Below are positions 33,444-42,444 of a stretch of 64,000 bases of DNA, one piece after another. Below the pieces are notes generated by a model. The model had not been told where the DNA came from. It ran no database searches and saw only the letters and a list, made by a program, of their open reading frames with translations. The number at the start of each line of letters is the position of its first letter. Positions within the stretch are counted from its first letter, which is position 1. Where the stretch lies: the NCBI RefSeq assembly GCF_947488715.1, contig NZ_CANLAG010000001.1, forward strand, positions 620,001 to 684,000, read 5' to 3'. Both the position numbers and the translations under genes were made by a program. The DNA comes from an uncultured Tateyamaria sp. GTDB taxonomy: Bacteria; Pseudomonadota; Alphaproteobacteria; Rhodobacterales; Rhodobacteraceae.

Positions 33444-34157
33444 ATGCGTGACTGGTCACCGGTCATGGGTCTGCCGCTTTGGGTCTGGCTCTTTGTCCTT
33501 CCATCCCTGTTTGCGGTGATCTGCCTGTTTGCCGGTCCCCGGATCGAGCGTATCCTGCGCCCGTTTTGGCGGCTGTTGGATGGTGTTTATCTGGCCAGCG
33601 GGGTGATGGCGGCGGTGTTCATGGTCACCATTCTGGGGTTGATCGTGGCGGGTATGATTGCGCGCTGGATCAGCGTGGCCTTGCCCGGCACCACCGAGTT
33701 CGCGGGCTACGCAATGGCGGCCACGTCCTTTTTCGCGCTGTGCCACGCCATGACGCGCGGGGCGCATATCCGGGTGTCGATCATCCTGAACGCCAATGAT
33801 TTTCTGAAACGCTGGCTCGATGTGTTTGCGGTCTTTGCCGCGGCGGTCATCGCCACCTATTTCGCCCGCTACGCCATCAAGGCGAACGTATTTTCCGAGA
33901 TGCTGAACGACCGGACGCAAGGGCAAGACCAGATTCCCGAGTGGGTCGTGACCCTGTTCAGCCTGCCCAGCCACGCGGTCAGCCAGTGGGGCACCGTCTG
34001 GGCCGAACGGTCGAGCGAGCTGGTCTATACCCCCGTCTGGATCCCGCAACTGGCCATGTCCGTGGGCACCGTCCTGTTGGCCATCGCCCTGTGGGACACC
34101 CTGTTCCGGATGCTGATCACCGGCGTGAACCCAATCGTATCGGAGACGGTGGAATGA
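33444..34157 (+). CDS. TRAP transporter small permease (DctQ)
   Basis: Small membrane subunit of 237 residues, larger than many DctQ proteins because of a hydrophilic stretch of about 45 residues (Q-D-Q-I-P-E-W... to W-I-P) before the last helix. Four hydrophobic segments are seen (LWVWLFVLPSLFAVICLFAG, GVMAAVFMVTILGLIVAGM, YAMAATSFFALCHAM, FAVFAAAVIATYF). The ATG at 33444 follows GGGAATTTGCC; the earlier in-frame start at 33402 lies in the terminator. Its stop overlaps the large permease start by four bases. Confidence 0.87.
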   Translation: MRDWSPVMGLPLWVWLFVLPSLFAVICLFAGPRIERILRPFWRLLDGVYLASGVMAAVFMVTILGLIVAGMIARWISVALPGTTEFAGYAMAATSFFALCHAMTRGAHIRVSIILNANDFLKRWLDVFAVFAAAVIATYFARYAIKANVFSEMLNDRTQGQDQIPEWVVTLFSLPSHAVSQWGTVWAERSSELVYTPVWIPQLAMSVGTVLLAIALWDTLFRMLITGVNPIVSETVE

Positions 34158-35455
34158 CCGAAGCCTACGCCACGATTGTCTTTCTCTTTGTCCTGTTCAC
34201 CCTGCTGGGGTCGTCCGTTTGGATCGGTCTGGCCCTGATGGGCGTCGCCTGGGTGGGGATGGAGTTGTTTACCACCCGCCCCGCAGGCGACGCGATGATC
34301 ACCACAATCTGGACGGGGTCGAGCAGTTGGACGCTGACCGCGCTGCCGCTCTTTATCTGGATGGGCGAGATCCTGTACCGGACCCGATTATCGCAGGACA
34401 TGTTCCGCGGCCTGGCCCCGTGGATGCGGTTCCTCCCCGGTGGCCTGCTGCACACCAACATTGCGGGCTGCACCATCTTTGCCGCCGTGTCGGGGTCGTC
34501 GGCGGCCACGCTCACCACGGTGGGCAAGATGTCGATCCCCGAACTGCGCAAGCGCGGATACCCCGAATACATGATCGTTGGCACGCTGGCGGGCGCGGCC
34601 ACGCTGGGCCTGATGATCCCGCCGTCGCTGACGCTGATCGTCTATGGCGTGTCGATCAACGAGAGCATCATCAAGCTGTTCATGGCGGGCATCATTCCGG
34701 GCCTCGTGCTGGCGGGCCTGTTCATGTCCTACATCATCGCATGGCACTATTTCCGGCCTGCACAGCGCCCGGCCCCCGAACCGGGGATGAGCGTGGGCGA
34801 GATGTTCTCCGAAAGCCGGTTCCTGATCCCTGTGCTGATGCTGGTCTTTGCCGTGATCGGGTCGATGTATTTCGGCTGGGCCACCGCGACCGAGGCGGCG
34901 GCGGTGGGTGTGATCGGCTCGCTTGTGCTGGCTGCGTTCCAGCGGTCGCTCACGGCGTCGGCCCTTTTCGAAAGCCTGATGGGGGCCACGCGCACATCCG
35001 CCATGATCGCGCTCATCCTGATGGGGGCCGCGTTCCTGTCGCTGTCCATGGGCTTCACCGGGCTGCCCCGCGCGCTGGCCGCGTGGATCGACCAGATGAA
35101 CCTGTCGCCCATTACGCTCATTGCGGCGCTGACGGTGTTCTATGTGATCCTCGGCATGTTCCTCGACGGGATCTCGTCGGTGGTGCTGACCATGGCGATT
35201 GTCGAACCGATGATCCGTCAGGCGGGCATCGACGTAATCTGGTTCGGCATCTTCATCGTCGTGGTGGTCGAGATGGCGCAGGTCACACCGCCCATCGGTT
35301 TCAACCTCTTTGTGCTGCAAGGCATGACGCGGCATGACATCGGCTATATCTCCAAAACCGCGATCCCGATGGTGGGGCTGATGCTGTTGATGGTGGTGAT
35401 CCTCGTGGCGTTTCCGGGGCTGGCCACGTGGCTGCCGGACAACATCCGGCAATAG
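34154..35455 (+). CDS. TRAP transporter large permease (DctM)
   Basis: Multi-helix permease subunit, 433 residues, with DctM signatures: SGSSAATLTTVGKMSIPELRK is present as AAVSGSSAATLTTVGKMS, plus LMIPPSLTLIVYGVSINES and VTPPIGFNLFVLQGM. Start chosen at 34154 (GTGGAATGA overlap with dctQ), rather than the longer frame from 33941. Together with genes at 32396 and 33444 it forms a complete TRAP system. Confidence 0.93.
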   Translation: MTEAYATIVFLFVLFTLLGSSVWIGLALMGVAWVGMELFTTRPAGDAMITTIWTGSSSWTLTALPLFIWMGEILYRTRLSQDMFRGLAPWMRFLPGGLLHTNIAGCTIFAAVSGSSAATLTTVGKMSIPELRKRGYPEYMIVGTLAGAATLGLMIPPSLTLIVYGVSINESIIKLFMAGIIPGLVLAGLFMSYIIAWHYFRPAQRPAPEPGMSVGEMFSESRFLIPVLMLVFAVIGSMYFGWATATEAAAVGVIGSLVLAAFQRSLTASALFESLMGATRTSAMIALILMGAAFLSLSMGFTGLPRALAAWIDQMNLSPITLIAALTVFYVILGMFLDGISSVVLTMAIVEPMIRQAGIDVIWFGIFIVVVVEMAQVTPPIGFNLFVLQGMTRHDIGYISKTAIPMVGLMLLMVVILVAFPGLATWLPDNIRQ

Positions 35456-35457
35456 CC

Positions 35458-36147
35458 ATGGCACCGTCTGTCACTGTCCTGCAACTCGACACCGATTTCC
35501 CAAGGGTGCCGGGCGATGTGGGCAGTGCCGAGACCTACATCGATCCAATCGAGGTGCTGCGCATCCCAAGCGCCACGGTCGCGCATGTGGTCAGCGGCGC
35601 GCCGCAGGATATCGACATTGCCCCGTTCGAAGCGGCCCTGCGCGCAGCCTCGGGCGAGGTGATCGTGACCTCTTGCGGGTTCCTGTCCTATTGGCAGGCG
35701 CACCTTGCCGCGCTGGCCGACCGTCCGGTCATTGCCTCGTCGCTGGTGGCACTGGACCGCATCGCCCGAACCCATGCACCGGACGAGGTGATGATCGTCA
35801 CCTTCGACGCAGGCAGCCTTGGCGCGCCGCATCTGGGTCGCCACGGCGCGTTTGCGGCCAGCATCGTAGGTCTGTACCCGGACATGCACCTGCGGCAGGT
35901 GATCGGGCAGAACCTGCCGCATCTGGATCAGGACCGCGCCGCCCGTGAAATGCGCACCTTGATCGCGGACCACATCCGCCCTGTGCATCGCTGCATCGTG
36001 CTCGAATGCACCAACCTGCCGCCCTACAAACCCGCGATCCGTGACGTGACGCCTGTGCCGGTGATCGACATCCTGACGGAGATCGAAGCGGCCCGCCCCG
36101 GCACCGTCAAACCCGCCTTTCTGAGCCCCACTGAGGTGCAGCCATGA
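35458..36147 (+). CDS. Asp/Glu/hydantoin racemase-superfamily protein
   Basis: Protein of 229 residues with the two-cysteine pattern of cofactor-independent racemases and arylmalonate decarboxylase-like enzymes: first Cys in VTSCGFLSYW (about 74) and second in VLECTNLPPY (about 184). It may racemise a hydantoin, aspartate or other amino acid, producing the D- or L-form for the oxidase upstream. Start at 35458 gives MAPSVTVLQLDTDF; the earlier frame start is inside dctM. Its stop overlaps the next gene by four bases. Confidence 0.72.
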   Translation: MAPSVTVLQLDTDFPRVPGDVGSAETYIDPIEVLRIPSATVAHVVSGAPQDIDIAPFEAALRAASGEVIVTSCGFLSYWQAHLAALADRPVIASSLVALDRIARTHAPDEVMIVTFDAGSLGAPHLGRHGAFAASIVGLYPDMHLRQVIGQNLPHLDQDRAAREMRTLIADHIRPVHRCIVLECTNLPPYKPAIRDVTPVPVIDILTEIEAARPGTVKPAFLSPTEVQP

Positions 36148-37133
36148 CCGACACGCCTTTTGCCGCCGCACGTGCCACAGATGCCAAGACGATCCCTGTG
36201 ATCGACATATCCACCCTCATGGCGGGGGAGGGGATGGATGCGGTCGCCGATGCCATATACGCCGCCGCGACGGATCACGGGTTTTTCTATGTCTCGGGCC
36301 ACGGGATTGCGCAAACGGTTATCGACCGCGCCTTTTCCGCCGCCGCACAGTTCTTTGCTTTGGACACCGAGGCCAAGGCGTCTGTCGCCGTCGACACACA
36401 CCAACGCGGGTGGATGGCGCAGGGTATGTCGCGGCTGGATGGGGCGGACACCCACGACCTCAAGGAGGTGTTCTTTTGGGCTGCTGAGGTGGCAGAGGAT
36501 GATCCCGACTGGCGTGCGGGCAAGCCGATGGTTGCACCCAACCAGTGGCCGGATGCGGCCTGTCCTGAGCTTTGGCGCGGCCTTGCCCCCTATCACGCGG
36601 CGGTCTGCCATGTGGGGCGTCGCCTGATGTCCGCCATCGCGGTCAGCCTTGGGCAACCCGCTGATCAGTTCGACGCCGCCTACGCCAAGCCGCTGGCGCG
36701 GGGGCAGGCGGTGTACTATCCGCCCTCGACCCAGGCCGACGAGGCCGCGCGGCGCTATGGTGTCGCGCCGCACACGGATTTCGGGGTCCTGACCCTGCTG
36801 TTGCAGGACGCTAGCGGCGGTTTGCAGGTGCGCGCGCGGTCTGGTGATTGGATCGAAGCGCCGCCCATTGACGGCACGCTGGTGTGCAACATCGGTGACT
36901 TGCTGGCGCGGTGGAGCAATGACCGGTTCAATTCGACCCTGCACCGCGTGATCAACCGCACCGCTGGCGCGCGCTATTCGATCCCGGTGTTCTTTGACCC
37001 GCATACGGACACGGTGGTTGACCCTGCGGACCTTGGCGTGGACCGTGCGGCCTGTCGTTACGCCCCCGTCACCGTGGGCGCGCATATCGCGTCACGCAAC
37101 CGCAAGAGTTTCGCCCAGTACAAGGACGGGTGA
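36144..37133 (+). CDS. 2-oxoglutarate/Fe(II) oxygenase (isopenicillin N synthase family)
   Basis: Non-haem iron oxygenase of 329 residues in the IPNS/plant-hormone oxygenase group. The 2-His-1-carboxylate iron triad is PHTDFG (His-x-Asp) and STLHRVINR (second His), and the 2-oxoglutarate Arg is in ARYSIPVFFDP. The N-terminal domain has DHGFFYVSGHGI, typical of the family. It hydroxylates or oxidises a small molecule using 2-oxoglutarate and O2. Last gene of the 31-37 kb operon, so it probably acts on the imported amine/acid. Confidence 0.85.
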   Translation: MTDTPFAAARATDAKTIPVIDISTLMAGEGMDAVADAIYAAATDHGFFYVSGHGIAQTVIDRAFSAAAQFFALDTEAKASVAVDTHQRGWMAQGMSRLDGADTHDLKEVFFWAAEVAEDDPDWRAGKPMVAPNQWPDAACPELWRGLAPYHAAVCHVGRRLMSAIAVSLGQPADQFDAAYAKPLARGQAVYYPPSTQADEAARRYGVAPHTDFGVLTLLLQDASGGLQVRARSGDWIEAPPIDGTLVCNIGDLLARWSNDRFNSTLHRVINRTAGARYSIPVFFDPHTDTVVDPADLGVDRAACRYAPVTVGAHIASRNRKSFAQYKDG

Positions 37134-37298
37134 AACAGGCGTCCCGGCATGTCCAGATTTGGCAAAGTCCCGCCGGATCGCAGCGCGGAATATGGCGCGA
37201 CACCTGAGTGGTGACCAAAGCGCTTTTGGTGGCTTTCTGGCGCGAGAGCGATTTTAAAATACTGTAAATAAACAATAAAAAACTACTAATAATTTAGT

Positions 37299-37328
37299 TT
37301 GACAGCGCCGAAATTTTGCGACTATCGT
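37299..37328 (+). promoter_or_regulatory. promoter of the glycerol ABC operon
   Basis: A consensus -35 TTGACA (37299-37304) and a -10-like TATCGT (37323-37328) with an 18-base spacer lie in the AT-rich 5' region 52 bases before the glpV start. The preceding 150 bases (37140-37298) contain no gene and are AT-rich, as expected for regulatory DNA. Confidence 0.65.
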
Positions 37329-37379
37329 TATGTCAGTCGGCGAAATCCGGCTCACAAACACATTTTGGGAGGATACAAG

Positions 37380-39113
37380 ATGCGCAAGTATCTACTCTCC
37401 GCGACTGCAGCGATTGCTGTCATCGCGGGGCACGGGACTGCTTTGGCTGATGCCGCGGCAGCTCAGAAATGGATTGACCAGGAATTCCAGCCATCCACGC
37501 TCAGCAAGGCCGAGCAGATGTCGGAAATGGAGTGGTTCATTGGCGCCGCGGAGCCCTATGCGGGCATGGAAATCAACGTCCTGTCCGAGGGCATTCCGAC
37601 CCACGGTTACGAATCCGAAGTGCTGACAAAAGCGTTCGAGGAAATCACCGGGATCAAGGTCAACCACCAGATCCTCGGCGAAGGCGAAGTTGTGCAGGCT
37701 GTGCAGACACAGATGCAGACCCAGCGGAACCTCTATGACGGCTACGTCAACGACTCCGACCTGATCGGCACGCACTCGCGGCTGCAACTGGCCTACAACC
37801 TGACCGAACAGATGGGCGGTGACTGGGCGGCGACAACCTCGCCGACGCTGGACCTTGATGACTTCATGGGTATCCAGTTCACCACCGGTCCGGACGGCAA
37901 CCTGTACCAATTGCCCGACCAGCAGTTCGCGAACCTTTACTGGTTCCGCAAGGACTGGTTCGACGACGCGGACAACAAGGCCGCATTCAAAGCCAAGTAC
38001 GGCTATGATCTGGGTGTGCCGGTCAACTGGTCCGCCTATGAGGACATCGCTGATTTCTTCTCGAACGACGTGAAGGAAATCGACGGCGTGGCGATCTATG
38101 GCCACATGGACTATGGCAAGCGCGCGCCCGACCTGGGCTGGCGTATGACTGATGCGTGGCTGTCGATGGCAGGCACCGGGTCCAAGGGCGAGCCGAACGG
38201 CGTGCCGATCGACGAATGGGGCATCCGCATGGAAGCCGGTTCGTGCAACCCTGCCGGTGCGTCGGTGACGCGCGGTGGCGCGGCGAACGGCCCTGCGGCG
38301 GTCTATGCGATCCGCAAGTGGGACGAATGGCTGCGCAACTATGCTCCTCCGGGTGCGGCGTCCTATGACTTCTACCAATCGCTGCCCGCACTGGCGCAAG
38401 GAAACGTGGCCCAGCAGATCTTCTGGTACACCGCCTTTACCGCCGACATGGTCAAGCCCAAGTCCGAAGGCAACAACACTGTCGACGACGCTGGCAACCC
38501 GCTGTGGCGGATGGCACCCAGCCCGCACGGCCCCTACTGGGAAAAAGGTCAGAAGGTTGGCTATCAGGACGTTGGGTCCTGGACTTTCCTCAAGTCCACC
38601 CCGTCGGACCGCGCACAGGCCGCGTGGCTCTATGCCCAGTTCGTGACGTCCAAGACGGTCGACGTGAAGAAGTCCCATGTGGGTCTGACCTTCACACGCG
38701 ACAGCTCGGTCAACCATGCGTCCTTTACCGAACGCGCGCCCAAACTGGGTGGTCTGGTCGAATTCTACCGCTCGCCTGATCGCGTGGCATGGTCGCCCAC
38801 CGGCATCAACGTGCCTGACTATCCCAAGCTGGCCCAGATCTGGTGGCAGCAGATTGGTGACGTGAACTCCGGTGCGTTTACACCGCAGCAAGCGATGGAC
38901 CGTCTGGCCGAAGAAATGGACATCACCATGGCTCGGATGCAGCAAGCTGATGAGGCGGCAGGTGTCTATGGTGGCTGTGGTCCACGTCTGAACGACGAAC
39001 AGGACGCGGAATACTGGTTCGCCAATGGCGGCGCCAAGCCCAAGCTCGACAACGAGAAGCCGCAAGGCGAGACCGTGAACTATGACGAGCTGGTTGCCCG
39101 CTGGCAGAACTAA
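37380..39113 (+). CDS. glpV: glycerol ABC transporter substrate-binding protein (GlpV type)
   Basis: Periplasmic receptor of 577 residues with signal peptide (KYLLSATAAIAVIAGHGTALA). It belongs to the large extracellular binding proteins of the family 1 type found with two ATPase genes and two permease genes, the arrangement of the GlpVSTPQ glycerol system of Rhizobium. Features are TKAFEEITGIKVNHQILGEG near the N-terminus and WTFLKSTPSDRAQAAWLYAQ in the C-terminal lobe. Strong GGGAGGA before the ATG. A terminator-like hairpin follows, favouring excess receptor. Glycerol as substrate is inferred from gene order. Confidence 0.82.
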   Translation: MRKYLLSATAAIAVIAGHGTALADAAAAQKWIDQEFQPSTLSKAEQMSEMEWFIGAAEPYAGMEINVLSEGIPTHGYESEVLTKAFEEITGIKVNHQILGEGEVVQAVQTQMQTQRNLYDGYVNDSDLIGTHSRLQLAYNLTEQMGGDWAATTSPTLDLDDFMGIQFTTGPDGNLYQLPDQQFANLYWFRKDWFDDADNKAAFKAKYGYDLGVPVNWSAYEDIADFFSNDVKEIDGVAIYGHMDYGKRAPDLGWRMTDAWLSMAGTGSKGEPNGVPIDEWGIRMEAGSCNPAGASVTRGGAANGPAAVYAIRKWDEWLRNYAPPGAASYDFYQSLPALAQGNVAQQIFWYTAFTADMVKPKSEGNNTVDDAGNPLWRMAPSPHGPYWEKGQKVGYQDVGSWTFLKSTPSDRAQAAWLYAQFVTSKTVDVKKSHVGLTFTRDSSVNHASFTERAPKLGGLVEFYRSPDRVAWSPTGINVPDYPKLAQIWWQQIGDVNSGAFTPQQAMDRLAEEMDITMARMQQADEAAGVYGGCGPRLNDEQDAEYWFANGGAKPKLDNEKPQGETVNYDELVARWQN

Positions 39114-39158
39114 ACCTCCCCGTGGGTCCGCCTGGTGAGTGCAGGCGGGCCGACATCA

Positions 39159-39189
39159 GGCCGGGGTTCCCAACAGCCCCGGCCGTTTT
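39159..39189 (+). terminator. terminator/attenuator after glpV
   Basis: Stem GGCCGGGG / CCCCGGCC (39159-39166 and 39177-39184) with a 10-base loop, then TTTT (39186-39189). It lies between glpV and the first ATPase and would let most transcripts stop after the receptor gene. Confidence 0.65.
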
Positions 39190-39206
39190 GAAACAGGTAC
39201 ACCCCC

Positions 39207-40271
39207 ATGACAATCGAGCTGAAACAGGCCAGCAAGGTGACGCGTGGCATCACGCACATCAAACCGACCTCGCTGGTGCTGGAGACCGGACATTTTAACG
39301 TGCTGCTGGGACAGACCGGATCGGGCAAGACGTCCCTGATCAAGCTGATGGCGGGCCTTGACCCGCTGGCGGCCGGAGAGATCTGGATGGACGGCCAGAA
39401 CGTGTCGAAACTGTCCACGCAGAAACGCAACATCAGCCTCGTGCACCAGTTCTTTGTGAACTACCCGCAGATGACGGTGTACGACAATATTGCCTCCCCC
39501 CTGCGGGTTGCAGGCATGGCGAAATCGGAAATTCAGGGCCGCGTCGAAGAGGCGGCGGACATCCTGCAACTGCGGCCCATGCTGCACCGTCGCCCGCATG
39601 AGCTGTCGGGTGGTCAGCAGCAACGCTGCGCCCTTGCGCGCGCCATTGCCAAGGAAAGCCGCGCGGTGTTCCTGGACGAACCGCTGGCCAACCTTGATTA
39701 CAAGCTGCGCGAAGAGTTGCGCGAGCAATTGCCCGAACTGTTTGCCGGTCGCGGCGCGGTGGTGGTCTATGCGACGTCCGAACCCGAAGAGGCGTTGCTG
39801 CTGGGCGGCAGCACGGCGTTGATGGAGGACGGCAACGTCACCCAGTTCGGCACGACTGCTGCGATCTACCGCAAACCCGAAAGTCTGACGGCGGCGCGCG
39901 TGTTCTCGGACCCGCCGATCAACGCGGCACGGGTCACCAAGTCGGGCCAGACCGCGACGCTGGACACTGGGGTCAGCTGGTCCATGTCGGGTGCTGCCGC
40001 AGACCTGCCTGACGGGTCTTACACATTGGCCATTCGACCGCACCACGTGACACCTGTCCCCGCGGGGACAGATCAGGTGGCGGTCTCTGGAACCGTGCTG
40101 GTCACGGAGCTGTCGGGCTCGGAATCCAGTGCGCATTTTCAGATGGGCGCGGACGGTTGGGTGTCGCTGGCGCATGGGGTGCATCCCTATGAGGTTGGCG
40201 AGACGCATGATTTCTACATGGATGCCAGCCAGGCCTTTTATTTCTCGCAAGATGGGAGGCTCGTGGCATGA
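39207..40271 (+). CDS. glpS: glycerol ABC transporter ATPase (GlpS type)
   Basis: ABC ATPase of 354 residues with Walker A GQTGSGKTS (about 36-44), signature LSGGQQQR (about 133-140), Walker B AVFLDEPLANLD and a CUT1-type C-terminal regulatory extension (IRPHHVTPVPAGT). It forms a heterodimer with the next ATPase, whose signature is degenerate, so this subunit supplies the canonical LSGGQ to the one competent site. Powers import through the permeases at 41433 and 42445. Confidence 0.85.
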   Translation: MTIELKQASKVTRGITHIKPTSLVLETGHFNVLLGQTGSGKTSLIKLMAGLDPLAAGEIWMDGQNVSKLSTQKRNISLVHQFFVNYPQMTVYDNIASPLRVAGMAKSEIQGRVEEAADILQLRPMLHRRPHELSGGQQQRCALARAIAKESRAVFLDEPLANLDYKLREELREQLPELFAGRGAVVVYATSEPEEALLLGGSTALMEDGNVTQFGTTAAIYRKPESLTAARVFSDPPINAARVTKSGQTATLDTGVSWSMSGAAADLPDGSYTLAIRPHHVTPVPAGTDQVAVSGTVLVTELSGSESSAHFQMGADGWVSLAHGVHPYEVGETHDFYMDASQAFYFSQDGRLVA

Positions 40272-40289
40272 ACACGGTTTCGCAACATT

Positions 40290-40310
40290 GGTGCGCCGCA
40301 AAGGCGCACC
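40290..40310. terminator. intergenic hairpin between the two ATPase genes
   Basis: 8-bp perfect stem (GGTGCGCC / GGCGCACC) with a five-base loop, 18 bases after the glpS stop. No U-run follows. It may affect relative expression of the two ATPases. Confidence 0.5.
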
Positions 40311-40362
40311 CTAAGGCACAGTGCCGGGCGCGCATTCATGCGCACCGCACAGGGGGCGTGTA

Positions 40363-41436
40363 ATGGCCAAGATCACACTTTCGAACCTGCGTCATTCGTA
40401 TATGCCTAACCCATCCGGGCCCGGCGACTATGCGCTCAAGGAAATCAACCTCGATTGGCGCGATGGCGGTGCCTATGCGCTGCTGGGGCCGTCGGGCTGT
40501 GGCAAGTCCACGCTGCTCAACATCATCTCGGGGCTGTTGGTCCCGTCCGAGGGGCGCATCCTGTTTGACGACAAGGATGTCACCGATCTGCCGCCAAACC
40601 AGCGCAACATTGCGCAGGTGTTCCAGTTTCCCGTCATCTACGACACGATGACGGTGCGGGACAATCTGGCATTCCCCCTGCGCAACCGGGGCGTGGACGA
40701 GGCGCGCATTGCCGCGCGGGTGTCCGAGATTGCCAGGATGCTCGAGGTCGAAAACATGCTCGATATCAAGGCGTCGCACCTGTCGCCGGACAACAAGCAA
40801 AAGATTTCGATGGGGCGTGGGCTGGTGCGCGACGATGTGAATGTCGTCATGTTCGACGAACCCCTGACCGTGATCGATCCGCATCTGAAGTGGAAGCTGC
40901 GGTCCAAGCTGAAAGAACTGCACCAGCGGGTGAAGGCCACGATGATCTACGTGACCCATGACCAGACCGAGGCGTTGACCTTTGCCGATCAGGTGGTGGT
41001 CATGCAGGACGGTGAAGTGGTCCAGATCGGCACGCCGGTCGAGTTGTTTGAGCGTCCGCAGCACACATTTGTCGGCCATTTCATCGGGTCCCCCGGCATG
41101 AACGTGTTGCCCGTCCAAGAGCGTGCCGGCGGCGCGATGTTCCAAGGCGAGCAGATCGTGTTGGAGGGTGAGACAATTGGCGAAGGCGGGTTGACGCAAG
41201 TGGGCATCCGTCCGGAATTTGTGTCGCTGGCGGAGACCGGACTGCCCGCGCGGGTGCAGAAGGTGTCGGACGTCGGTCGCCATGCCGTTGTCGAGGCGAT
41301 GGTCGGTGACACGGCGGTCAAGGCGATTGTCGAGGGTGCTGTGCCTGAACAAGGTGCGGCGGTGCATCTGGCATTCCGCCCGGATCAGACACGGCTTTAT
41401 CGCGACGGGTGGATTTCTACGGAGGCACGGGCATGA
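40363..41436 (+). CDS. glpT: glycerol ABC transporter ATPase with degenerate signature (GlpT type)
   Basis: ABC ATPase of 357 residues with an intact Walker A (GPSGCGKST, about 41-49) and Walker B (VVMFDEPLT), but the ABC signature reads LSPDNKQKI where LSGGQ is expected, and the D-loop reads VIDPH. Thus one of the two ATP sites of the heterodimer would be non-hydrolysing. The C-terminal OB-type extension (IRPEFVSLAETG) is present. Start at ATG 40363 after GGGGG; the upstream frame from 40321 is not needed. Coupled to the permease by an ATGA overlap. Confidence 0.85.
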   Translation: MAKITLSNLRHSYMPNPSGPGDYALKEINLDWRDGGAYALLGPSGCGKSTLLNIISGLLVPSEGRILFDDKDVTDLPPNQRNIAQVFQFPVIYDTMTVRDNLAFPLRNRGVDEARIAARVSEIARMLEVENMLDIKASHLSPDNKQKISMGRGLVRDDVNVVMFDEPLTVIDPHLKWKLRSKLKELHQRVKATMIYVTHDQTEALTFADQVVVMQDGEVVQIGTPVELFERPQHTFVGHFIGSPGMNVLPVQERAGGAMFQGEQIVLEGETIGEGGLTQVGIRPEFVSLAETGLPARVQKVSDVGRHAVVEAMVGDTAVKAIVEGAVPEQGAAVHLAFRPDQTRLYRDGWISTEARA

Positions 41437-42296
41437 AGACCGAAAACCAAAAGGCTTGGCTGTTTGTGCTGCCAGTGCTGGCTCTGGTGGCGTTCAACGC
41501 GCTGGTGCCGATTATGACGGTGGTGAACTATTCCGTGCAGGAGACGTTTGGCAACAACGTGTTCTTCTGGCAGGGCCTCGACTGGTTCGAGCAAATCCTG
41601 CGTTCGGACCGGTTTCAGGCCGCATTGGGACGGCAGTTCCTGTTCACCTTTCTGATCCTGATCATCGAGGTGCCGCTCGGCATCATCATTGCCCTGTCGA
41701 TGCCGCGCAAGGGCATGTGGGTGCCGGTCTGTCTGGTGCTGATGGCGTTGCCGATGCTGATCCCGTGGAACGTGGTCGGCGCGATGTGGAACATCTTTAC
41801 CCTGCCCAAGATTGGATTGGTGGGCTATTTCCTGAACGACGTGTTGGGCATTGCCTATGACATGACGCAGAACCCCTTTGCGGCCTGGGTCACGATCATT
41901 GTGATGGATGTCTGGCACTGGACGTCGCTGGTGGTGCTGCTGAGCTATGCGGGCCTCGTGTCGATCCCGGATGCCTATTACCAGGCGGCCAAGATTGACG
42001 GGGCATCCCCCTGGAAAGTGTTCCGCTACATCCAACTGCCCAAGATGAAGACCGTTCTGACCATCGCGATCCTGCTGCGGTTCATGGACAGCTTCAACAT
42101 CTATACGGAGCCGTTTGTTTTGACCGGTGGCGGGCCTGGCAACTCGACGACGCTCTTGTCGATTGATCTGGTAAAGATTGCCCTGGGGCAGTTCGACCTT
42201 GGCCCGGCGGCGGCGATGTCGCTGATCTACTTTGCCATCACGCTGTTGGTGTCGTGGCTGTTCTATACCCTTATGACGAAGGATGACGCGCAATGA
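41433..42296 (+). CDS. glpP: glycerol ABC transporter permease 1 (GlpP type)
   Basis: Six-helix CUT1-type permease, 287 residues. The first helix (AWLFVLPVLALVAFNALVPI) is followed by a periplasmic loop with SVQETFGNNVFFW, and the ATPase-coupling EAA loop is YYQAAKIDGASPWKVFRYI. Translation starts at 41433 within the stop of the ATPase gene. It works with the permease at 42445. Confidence 0.88.
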   Translation: MKTENQKAWLFVLPVLALVAFNALVPIMTVVNYSVQETFGNNVFFWQGLDWFEQILRSDRFQAALGRQFLFTFLILIIEVPLGIIIALSMPRKGMWVPVCLVLMALPMLIPWNVVGAMWNIFTLPKIGLVGYFLNDVLGIAYDMTQNPFAAWVTIIVMDVWHWTSLVVLLSYAGLVSIPDAYYQAAKIDGASPWKVFRYIQLPKMKTVLTIAILLRFMDSFNIYTEPFVLTGGGPGNSTTLLSIDLVKIALGQFDLGPAAAMSLIYFAITLLVSWLFYTLMTKDDAQ

Positions 42297-42319
42297 TGAC
42301 CTTTGACATGTGTGTCGTG

Positions 42320-42400
42320 CCCGGCGGCGGAACCGCCGGGCAGCCCCCGACCGCCCCCACGGGCGGGGGCTATGCCCCCACCCTCGGTCGGGGGCTGCCC
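42320..42400. repeat. large inverted-repeat element between permease genes
   Basis: Three nested/adjacent stems: an 8-bp stem (42320-42327 with 42333-42340), a 16-bp perfect stem GGGCAGCCCCCGACCG / CGGTCGGGGGCTGCCC (42338-42353 with 42385-42400), and an inner 6-bp GGGGGC/GCCCCC stem (42365-42370 with 42374-42379). The first and second share bases 42338-42340, so they partly exclude each other. It lies in a 148-base gap between permease genes that are normally adjacent. See findings. Confidence 0.7.
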
Positions 42401-42444
42401 TTTGCTCTTCTTGAATGTCTGGTCGGCGCGGAAGGTATTGACCA

